A DNA stretch of 64,000 nucleotides from Streptomyces sp. CBMA29 (GTDB lineage Bacteria > Actinomycetota > Actinomycetes > Streptomycetales > Streptomycetaceae): assembly GCF_014596445.1 (NCBI RefSeq), contig NZ_MECL01000252.1, positions 1 to 64,000 on the forward strand, given 5' to 3'. Below, piece after piece: positions 58,185 through 64,000 of this stretch (positions are counted from its first letter, which is position 1; each line of letters opens with the position of its first letter). A program made the translations under genes and the position numbers. The notes under the pieces are model-generated. The model was given only the letters and a program-made list of their open reading frames with translations. It was not told the origin of the DNA and searched no databases.

Positions 58185-58295
58185 TCCCGCACCCGCACCC
58201 GGCCCGAACCCGTTCCGCACCCGGCCCCGCATCGACACCCGCGCGGCCCTCGTAGGTTCCGGCCCGGAGACGGTCGATCACCGTAGATTGCCCGC

Positions 58296-58835
58296 ATGCG
58301 GAACAGAACGGCGAAAAGCCGCCGGTATTCGCTCACCGGCACCGGCACCGGCACCGGCACCGGCACCGCCCTGACCTGCCTGGCCGTGGCCACCCTCTCC
58401 GCCTGCTCGGCCGGCGCCGGCGCCCCGGACGGCTGGCGCTATCTGCGGGCGGACCCGCTGGCGGTCGCGGTCCCCAAGACCTGGCAGGACGTGCGCGGCG
58501 GGGCGGTGCTGCGCGGCCCTGACGGCCGTACGGACGGGGAGGTCGCCGTCAGCGCGAATCCGGGCGCCGGCGGTCCCCCCGACAAGGCGACGGCCACGGC
58601 CCTCGCCACCGCCCGCAGGGAGTCGCTGGACTTCGACGGCCAACCCGGCCAGGTCCTCAGCTACGTCCAGGCCGCGCCCGACGGCCGCCCCGCCGCCCGC
58701 GTCGAGGTCCGCCTGCACGACTACGAAGGCCACCCGGTCACCGTCCGCGCCTGGACGGCCGACGGTACGGCCGACCCGATGCTGCTCCGTCAGATCATCG
58801 ACAGCATCGAATTCGCCACCGACCCGAACCGCTAG
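58296..58835 (+). CDS. Putative lipoprotein with hexanucleotide-repeat leader
   Basis: This 179-residue protein has a signal containing a TGTGTGTGTGT tract encoded by about six cggcac/caccgg units (58336-58371), then ALTCLAVATLSAC with lipobox LSAC. The mature part (WRYLRADPLAVAVPKTWQDV and onward to DPMLLRQIIDSIEF) resembles small secreted proteins of the LpqN/DcrB type. The repeat unit is 6 bp, so slippage would change leader length but keep the frame. It is convergent with the DUF192 gene, overlapping by 4 bp. Confidence 0.75.
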   Translation: MRNRTAKSRRYSLTGTGTGTGTGTALTCLAVATLSACSAGAGAPDGWRYLRADPLAVAVPKTWQDVRGGAVLRGPDGRTDGEVAVSANPGAGGPPDKATATALATARRESLDFDGQPGQVLSYVQAAPDGRPAARVEVRLHDYEGHPVTVRAWTADGTADPMLLRQIIDSIEFATDPNR

Positions 58836-59200
58836 CCGCGCGGCCCGCCGGCCGCGTCCGCCTCCAGCCGCACCCCTTTGCGCACCCCCCACCGCGCCAG
58901 GGCCCCCGCCTCCGCCTCCAGGACGTGCCGGGCCAGCAGCCGGGGGCGGCCGACGCGGCCGGGCGGCATCGTACGGACGGCCAGAACGCGCAGCCGACGG
59001 TCCAGATAGGCGACGTCGATCGGAAACCGCATCCGTACGGTGTGCACGCTGGACGCCGGGGTCAGCAGCAGGGCGCCCTCGATCCCGTCCAGGCCGAGGA
59101 GCCCGCGGGTCCGCGCCCGGTACGACGCGGCGACCCGCAGCGGCACCTCGGCGTCGGGCGTACGCAGCGTACTGTCACCGTCTCGCCAACGTCGGCGCAT
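58832..59200 (-). CDS. DUF192-family protein
   Basis: This 122-residue protein has the DUF192 pattern RTRGLLGLDGIEGALLLTPA, SSVHTVRMRFPIDVAYLDRR, then PGRVGRPRLLARHVLEAEAG and RWGVRKGVRL. The function of the family is not established. ATG 59200 with ggggag upstream is chosen over GTG 59206. DUF192 genes commonly sit beside Tad/prepilin peptidase genes in actinomycetes, as here. Confidence 0.85.
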   Translation of the reverse strand: MRRRWRDGDSTLRTPDAEVPLRVAASYRARTRGLLGLDGIEGALLLTPASSVHTVRMRFPIDVAYLDRRLRVLAVRTMPPGRVGRPRLLARHVLEAEAGALARWGVRKGVRLEADAAGGPRG

Positions 59201-59310
59201 GGTCACTCCCCGGGGGTGCTCGATCAGGCGGCAGGCGGCAGGCGGCAGGTGGCAGGCGGCGTGGTACGGGCCCCGGTACGGGTCCGCGGGGGCCGTGTAC
59301 GGTCGGCCCG

Positions 59311-60054
59311 GTGCATGTCTATCCGATCGTGGCCGCCGCCGTGTGGGGAATCGTCAGCGGCCTGCTGCTGCCGCGCGCCGCCTACCGGTTGGCCGTCCCG
59401 TCAGGTGAGCCGTGGGCGGCGCGGTGCCCCGGAGGTCACCCGCTGCCCGAGGGCATACGCGGCTGGCTCGGACCGGCCCGCTGCCCGCGCTGCGCCGAGC
59501 CCGGCTCCTACGGCTCCTACGGTCCTGTCGCCGTCCTCGTCCTCGCCCTCGCGTGCGCGCTCGCCTGCGCAGGACTGGCCGTGCGGGTCGGAGCCCACCC
59601 CGAACTCGTCGTCTGGCTCCTGCTGGTGCCGCTCGGCGTCGTCCTCGGCCGCGTCGACCTCAAGGTCTTCCGGCTCCCGGACGTCCTCACCTTTCCCGCC
59701 TTCTTCGGCACCGCCGCCCTGCTCGGTCTCGCCGCCCTGCTCCCCGAGCACCGGGGCTCCTGGCCGCGCGCCCTGTTCGGCGCCCTCGCCGTCGGCTTCG
59801 TCTACCTGCTCCTCTTCCTCATCAACCCCGCCGGCATGGGCTTCGGCGACGTCAAACTCGCCCCCACCCTCGGCCTCGCCCTCGGCTGGTACGGCTGGCC
59901 CACCGTCTTCACCGGCACGTTTCTCGGCTTCGCCCTCGGCGCCGTCATCGGCCTCGCCCTCATCGCCACTCGGCGCGCCACCCGCAAAACCCCACTCCCG
60001 TTCGGGCCCTTCATGCTCCTCGGCACCCTCACCGCCCTCCTCCTCACCCCCTGA
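59311..60054 (+). CDS. A24 prepilin peptidase (TadV/PilD-like)
   Basis: This 247-residue membrane protein begins at GTG 59311. Both catalytic Asp contexts are present: GRVDLKVFRLPDVLTFPAFF and GMGFGDVKLAPTLGLALG. It has about seven membrane helices and a cysteine pair (PARCPRCAEPG) in the N-terminal loop, as in type IV prepilin peptidases, but no full methylase domain. It should cleave the Flp and TadE-type leaders of this locus. Confidence 0.9.
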   Translation: MHVYPIVAAAVWGIVSGLLLPRAAYRLAVPSGEPWAARCPGGHPLPEGIRGWLGPARCPRCAEPGSYGSYGPVAVLVLALACALACAGLAVRVGAHPELVVWLLLVPLGVVLGRVDLKVFRLPDVLTFPAFFGTAALLGLAALLPEHRGSWPRALFGALAVGFVYLLLFLINPAGMGFGDVKLAPTLGLALGWYGWPTVFTGTFLGFALGAVIGLALIATRRATRKTPLPFGPFMLLGTLTALLLTP

Positions 60055-60093
60055 GCCCCCGCCGCCCACCTCACACAGGAGGGTGCCCCCCCG

Positions 60094-60165
60094 AGGGGCG
60101 CGGGGAACTGCGCGCCCGCCCTGCGCAAGGCCCGGCTTTTCAGGGGCGCGGGGAACTGCGCGCCC
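60094..60165. repeat. Pair of 24-bp Streptomyces-type interspersed repeats
   Basis: The sequence aggggcgcggggaactgcgc plus gccc occurs at 60094-60117 and again at 60142-60165. This core is one of the commonest intergenic repeats in Streptomyces chromosomes. Together with the copy-2 palindrome downstream it fills the spacer between the peptidase and the aldo/keto reductase genes. Confidence 0.85.
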
Positions 60166-60215
60166 AGCCCCCACCGGCCCGGTGGTCGGGAGACCACCGA
60201 ACTGCCCCTCCGGGA

Positions 60216-60300
60216 CCGGTGGTGACGTGCAGCCATCGCCGTGGCCGGCCGCGCAGTTCCTCCCCCAGCCTCCGGCCGGGAGGTGCCCCCAGCGCCCCTA
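60216..60300. repeat. Interspersed palindromic repeat, copy 2
   Basis: This copy shares ccggtggtgacgtgc, gcgcagttcctcccc and gggaggtgcccccagcgccc with the copy at 32037-32131, in the same orientation. The inner part can fold (cagcctccggccgggagg). No coding function is seen. Confidence 0.78.
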
Positions 60301-60398
60301 AAAACTCGGCGTGCCGCCCGTCGCAGCCGCGGGCCTACGGGCTGTACCCGAAAAGCAACGCCCCGCGCAGCCGCGGGCACACGGGCCGCGCCCAGAAA

Positions 60399-60450
60399 AA
60401 AGGGGGTGCCCCCTCCGCCCGGTGAGGGGGCGAAAGGGGGCACCCCCTTT
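60399..60450. terminator. Strong hairpin after the aldo/keto reductase gene
   Basis: Perfect 16-bp arms aaagggggtgccccct (60399-60414) and agggggcacccccttt (60435-60450) surround a 20-nt loop. On the minus strand the hairpin lies 21 bp after the stop of the reductase gene and ends in ttttttct. It also faces the plus-strand peptidase transcript. Confidence 0.8.
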
Positions 60451-60470
60451 GGGCGGAAGCGAGCCGCAGG

Positions 60471-61514
60471 CTAGGCGTCGCTGCTGACCGACCAGAGGTT
60501 GACCCCCTCCGGCTCCACCGCGTGCGCGTCGATGGAGGAGAGCTCCTCGGCGGTGAGGGGGGCGGCGCCGACGGCGGCGACGTTGGCCTCCAGTTGGGCG
60601 ACGGAGGAGGCGCCGATGAGGGCGGAGGTGACGCGGGGGTCGCGCAGGACCCAGGACAGGGCGAGCTGGGCGAGCGACTGGCCGCGGGCGGCGGCGATGT
60701 CGTTGAGGGCGCGCAGCCGGCCGATGGTCTCGTCGTTGACGAGGCCGGGGTTGAGGGACTTGCCCTGGGCGGCCCGCGACCCCTCGGGGATGCCGCCGAG
60801 GTAACGGTCGGTCAGCAGCCCCTGGGCGAGCGGCACGAAGCCGATGCAGCCCATGCCCTCCTCCTCCAGGACGTCCAGCAGACCCTCGTCCTCGATCCAC
60901 CGGTTGATCATGGAGTACGAGGGCTGGTGGATCAGCGCGGGCACCCCCAGCTCGCGCAGGATGCGCGCGGCCTCGCGCGTACGGTCGGGACCGTACGAGG
61001 AGATGCCGACGTAGAGGGCCTTGCCCTGCTGGACGGCGGTCGCCAGCGCGCCCATCGTCTCCTCGAGGGGTGTGTCGGGGTCGAAGCGGTGGGAGTAGAA
61101 GATGTCGACGTGGTCCAGGCCCATGCGGGACAGGGACTGGTCGAGGGAGGACAGCAGGTATTTGCGGGAGCCCCATTCCCCGTACGGTCCCGGCCACATG
61201 TCGTAGCCCGCCTTGGTGGAGATGACCAGCTCGTCGCGGTAGGGCCGGAAGTCCTGGGCGAAGAGGGTGCCGAAGTTGGCCTCGGCGGCGCCGAACGGCG
61301 GGCCGTAGTTGTTGGCGAGGTCGAAGTGCGTGACGCCGAGGTCGAACGCGCGCCGCAGGATGGCCCGCTGGGAGTCCAGGGTGCGGTCGTCGCCGAAGTT
61401 GTGCCACAGGCCCAGGGAGACGGCGGGGAGCTTGAGGCCGCTGCGGCCGGTCCTGCGGTACTCCATCGAGTCGTAGCGCTCGTCGCGGGCGCGGTAAAGG
61501 GAACGAATATTCAC
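60471..61514 (-). CDS. Aldo/keto reductase (YghZ/L-glyceraldehyde-3-phosphate reductase type)
   Basis: This 347-residue NADPH-dependent AKR has GVTHFDLANNYGPPFGAAEA with the catalytic Asp/Tyr, LVISTKAGYDMWPGPYGEWG with Lys, DHVDIFYSHRFDPDTPLEET with His, and LSWVLRDPRVTSALIGASSV for cofactor binding. The PGPYGEWGSRKYLL segment is typical of YghZ/GprA-like reductases that detoxify methylglyoxal or L-GAP. The start is GTG 61514 after agagg. It is divergent from the isoprenyl transferase gene. Confidence 0.93.
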   Translation of the reverse strand: MNIRSLYRARDERYDSMEYRRTGRSGLKLPAVSLGLWHNFGDDRTLDSQRAILRRAFDLGVTHFDLANNYGPPFGAAEANFGTLFAQDFRPYRDELVISTKAGYDMWPGPYGEWGSRKYLLSSLDQSLSRMGLDHVDIFYSHRFDPDTPLEETMGALATAVQQGKALYVGISSYGPDRTREAARILRELGVPALIHQPSYSMINRWIEDEGLLDVLEEEGMGCIGFVPLAQGLLTDRYLGGIPEGSRAAQGKSLNPGLVNDETIGRLRALNDIAAARGQSLAQLALSWVLRDPRVTSALIGASSVAQLEANVAAVGAAPLTAEELSSIDAHAVEPEGVNLWSVSSDA

Positions 61515-61626
61515 GGCCTCTGCTTATCACGCGGTGGTGTCGGCCCCGCCTCCCCGGTTCGTCCGGGAGCCCCTGTGCGCAGTAGTGTGGCCGCCGGGCG
61601 ACAAGCCCAGGAGGGGCTGGTGTGCG

Positions 61627-62388
61627 ATGAATCTGCGCGACCTGGTGTACGGGCTGTACTCCCGCAGGGTGGAACACCGGCTGGACGTGGCGCAGGGCCC
61701 CAAGCACATCGGCGTGATCCTGGACGGCAACCGGCGCTGGGCCAAGGCGTCCGGCGGCAGCCCCGAGCAGGGGCACAGGGCCGGGGCCGACAAGATCTCC
61801 GAGATGCTCGGCTGGTGCGAGGAGACCGGGGTCGAGATCGTCACGCTGTGGATGCTGTCCACCGACAATCTGGACCGCCCCGCCGACCAGTTGGTGCCGC
61901 TGCTGGGCATCATCGAGGACACGGTACGCGGGCTGGCCGCGTCCGGCCGCTGGCGCGTGCACCACGTGGGCACGATGGACCTGCTGCCCGCGCACACCCA
62001 GTCGGTGCTCAAGGAGGCCGAGCAGGAGACGCACGCGCTCGGCGGCCTGCTGGTGAACGTGGCGGTGGGCTACGGCGGCCGGCAGGAGATCGCCGACGCC
62101 GTACGGTCGCTGCTGCACGAGCACGCGGGGCGCGGCACCACCATCGAGGACCTGGCCGAGATCCTGGACGTCGAGCACATCTCGGAGCACCTCTACACGC
62201 GCGGCCAGCCCGACCCGGATCTGGTGATCCGCACCTCGGGGGAGCAGCGGCTGTCCGGCTTCATGCTCTGGCAGAGCGCTCACTCGGAGTACTACTTCTG
62301 CGAGGTCTTCTGGCCCGCCTTCCGCAAGGTGGACTTCCTGCGGGCGCTGCGCGACTACGCGGCCAGGCACCGGCGCTACGGCACCTGA
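61627..62388 (+). CDS. Isoprenyl transferase (UppS/cis-prenyltransferase family)
   Basis: This 253-residue protein has GPKHIGVILDGNRRWAKASG with the catalytic Asp, TLWMLSTDNLDRPADQLVPL, VNVAVGYGGRQEIADAV and DLVIRTSGEQRLSGFMLWQS, then AHSEYYF. All cis-prenyltransferase signatures are present. It condenses isopentenyl diphosphate onto allylic diphosphates to make cis-polyprenyl carriers or short Z-products; actinomycetes usually hold two such enzymes. ATG 61627 follows aggagggg; an upstream in-frame ATG (61534) is within the divergent promoter area. Confidence 0.95.
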   Translation: MNLRDLVYGLYSRRVEHRLDVAQGPKHIGVILDGNRRWAKASGGSPEQGHRAGADKISEMLGWCEETGVEIVTLWMLSTDNLDRPADQLVPLLGIIEDTVRGLAASGRWRVHHVGTMDLLPAHTQSVLKEAEQETHALGGLLVNVAVGYGGRQEIADAVRSLLHEHAGRGTTIEDLAEILDVEHISEHLYTRGQPDPDLVIRTSGEQRLSGFMLWQSAHSEYYFCEVFWPAFRKVDFLRALRDYAARHRRYGT

Positions 62389-62688
62389 CGATTCCGTACC
62401 GGCGCCGCCGGTACGGGGGGCGTGCGCGGCGGGCCCGGCGTGGGCCGTACGGGCGGCTTAGGGGCGGCCTGAATCCGGCGCCGCGAGGGCTCGACAAGGG
62501 CGTGCGGAGGCCGGTTTCTCCCGCGTAATGGCCGGTGAGCGGTCGGTGACCGGGCGATGACCGTCGGATGACTGTCATATGCATTCGCATGGGCAAGGGT
62601 CTTCCAGGGCATATCACTGGGAGACCGGCATCCGGCCCATGGCTGCCGGTACCGCAGTTCGACCTCTCCCGAGGGGGTTCGTCCACAC
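62389..62688. other. Intergenic upstream of phoH-like gene
   Basis: No gene is recognised. The spacer becomes less GC-rich at 62560-62640 (tgactgtcatatgcattcgc), which probably contains the phoH promoter. Short gatgaccg/gatgactg repeats occur at about 62555-62577. No riboswitch or terminator structure was assigned. Confidence 0.4.
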
Positions 62689-64000
62689 GTGGTGACCAGC
62701 AAGAATCGCCGTGACAACGACCGGCGCACGTACGTACTCGACACCAGCGTGCTGCTCGCAGACCCCAATGCCATCGCCCGCTTCGACGAGCACGAGGTTG
62801 TGCTGCCGGTCGTCGTGGTGACGGAGTTGGAAGCCAAGCGCCACCACCCGGAACTCGGCTACTTCGCCCGCCAGGCGTTGCGGCTGCTGGATGAGTTCCG
62901 GATCCGCTACGGCCGTCTGGACGCACCGATTCCGATCGGTGACGTCGGTGGCACGCTGCGTGTCGAGCTCAACCACTCGGATCCCGGGGTGCTCCCCGCC
63001 GGATTCCGGCTCGGTGACAACGACTCGCGCATTCTGGCGGTCGCCCGCAATCTGCAGGCCGAGGGGTACGACGTCACCGTCGTCTCCAAGGACCTGCCGC
63101 TGCGGGTGAAGGCGTCCTCCGTCGGCCTGCTGGCCGAGGAGTACCGGGCCGAGCTGGCGATCACCTCGGGCTGGACGGGAATGGAGGAACTGCTGGTCGG
63201 GGCGGACGAGGTGGACACCCTCTTCGCGGAGGAGTCCATCGCGCTGCCCGAGGCGGCCGATCTGCCGGTGCACACCGGCCTGGTGCTCCAGTCCGAGCGC
63301 GGCAAGGCGCTGGGCCGGGTCACCGAGGACGGCCGGGTGCGGCTGGTGCGCGGCGACCGCGAGGCGTTCGGCATCCACGGCCGCAGCGCGGAACAGCGGA
63401 TCGCGCTCGATCTGCTGCTCGACCCCGAGGTCGGCATCGTGTCGATGGGCGGGCGCGCCGGTACCGGCAAGTCGGCCCTGGCCCTGTGCGCGGGCCTCGA
63501 AGCCGTCCTGGAGCGCCGTCAGCACCGCAAGGTGATGGTCTTCAGGCCGCTGTACGCGGTCGGCGGCCAGGAGCTGGGCTATCTGCCCGGCAGCGAGGCG
63601 GAGAAGATGAGCCCCTGGGCTCAGGCCGTCTTCGACACGCTGTCGGCCGTGACGTCCAAGGAGGTCATCGAGGAGGTCGTGGCCCGCGGCATGCTGGAAG
63701 TGCTGCCGCTGACCCACATCAGGGGCCGTTCGCTGCATGACGCCTTCGTGATCGTCGACGAGGCCCAGTCGCTGGAGCGGAACGTCCTGCTGACCGTCCT
63801 GTCGCGGATCGGCGCCGGATCGCGGGTGGTCCTCACCCACGACGTGGCGCAGCGCGACAACCTCCGGGTGGGCCGTTACGACGGCGTCGTGGCGGTGGTG
63901 GAGAAGCTGAAGGGCCATCCGCTGTTCGCCCACATCACCCTCAACCGCTCCGAGCGGTCGCCGATCGCCGCTCTCGTCACCGAGATGCTGGAGGACGGCG
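62689..64000 (+). CDS. PIN-PhoH family ATPase/ribonuclease (3' end beyond window)
   Basis: The protein starts at GTG 62689 (62692 possible) with RRTYVLDTSVLLADPNAIAR, a PIN domain with acidic residues (DTS, ELEAKRHH, LGDNDSRILAVARNL). It continues into a PhoH ATPase with Walker A GGRAGTGKSA, FRPLYAVGGQELGYLPG and Walker B DAFVIVDEAQSLER. PhoH2-type proteins unwind and cleave RNA. At least 437 codons are visible and the frame is still open at the window end. The sequence is highly conserved in streptomycetes. Confidence 0.94.
   Translation, partial: MVTSKNRRDNDRRTYVLDTSVLLADPNAIARFDEHEVVLPVVVVTELEAKRHHPELGYFARQALRLLDEFRIRYGRLDAPIPIGDVGGTLRVELNHSDPGVLPAGFRLGDNDSRILAVARNLQAEGYDVTVVSKDLPLRVKASSVGLLAEEYRAELAITSGWTGMEELLVGADEVDTLFAEESIALPEAADLPVHTGLVLQSERGKALGRVTEDGRVRLVRGDREAFGIHGRSAEQRIALDLLLDPEVGIVSMGGRAGTGKSALALCAGLEAVLERRQHRKVMVFRPLYAVGGQELGYLPGSEAEKMSPWAQAVFDTLSAVTSKEVIEEVVARGMLEVLPLTHIRGRSLHDAFVIVDEAQSLERNVLLTVLSRIGAGSRVVLTHDVAQRDNLRVGRYDGVVAVVEKLKGHPLFAHITLNRSERSPIAALVTEMLEDG

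Overview
The window looks like chromosomal DNA of a Streptomyces-type actinomycete. The GC content is very high, with strong third-position G/C bias. GTG starts and 4-bp ATGA/GTGA overlaps are common. It also carries a SARP regulator, a GH18 chitinase with DasR-like operators, a GTP-dependent PEP carboxykinase, a rare TTA codon and Streptomyces-type interspersed palindromes. No rRNA, tRNA or CRISPR array was recognised.

Layout. (1) 0.1-9.2 kb: a co-directional catabolic cluster of HpaI-type aldolase, LigJ-like hydratase, ThDP enzyme, two tandem 4,5-dihydroxyphthalate-decarboxylase-like proteins, LigI-like hydrolase, GntR regulator and type-B carboxylesterase, pointing to breakdown of an aromatic acid or its ester. 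(2) 9.2-12.8 kb: a secreted trypsin-like protease with its 3' end tandemly copied, two gene stumps, and a divergent LysR/MFS pair. (3) 12.8-15.6 kb: an arsenic resistance locus (arsR-acr3-GNAT divergent from arsC).

(4) 15.6-29.8 kb: an accessory block. It starts with a decayed 5' fragment of a DUF255 (thioredoxin-like) gene and ends at an intact DUF255 gene in the same orientation. Inside is a clearly lower-GC insert with an ORC/CDC6-like ATPase overlapping a HEPN-like (Rx4H) gene, which is the best candidate for an uncharacterised defence system. Other contents are transposase remnants, a large SARP-NB-ARC-TPR regulator, an epoxide-hydrolase fold protein lacking its catalytic residues, a secreted CHAP protein, a DUF1990 frame running into a PP2C phosphatase, and an Rhs fragment with two small membrane proteins.

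(5) 29.8-48.3 kb: mostly housekeeping or metabolic genes: DUF255 protein, TetR/DHA2 exporter, hemolysin III family protein, pckG and an alanine-type aminotransferase. A KAP NTPase fused to a receiver-like domain carries a TTA codon. Next is a divergent D-amino-acid/sugar-acid locus (D-aminoacylase, D-serine-dehydratase-like enzyme, PfkB kinase, IclR, RidA) around a perfect 20-bp palindrome, then the chitinase.

(6) 48.6-60.1 kb: a Tad/Flp pilus locus (CpaB, CpaE-TadE fusion, TadE, TadA, TadB, TadC, Flp, TadG-like), followed by a lipoprotein, an OmpA-family protein, another lipoprotein, DUF192 and the prepilin peptidase. (7) 60.1-64 kb: repeat-rich spacer, aldo/keto reductase, isoprenyl transferase and a PIN-PhoH protein cut by the window end.
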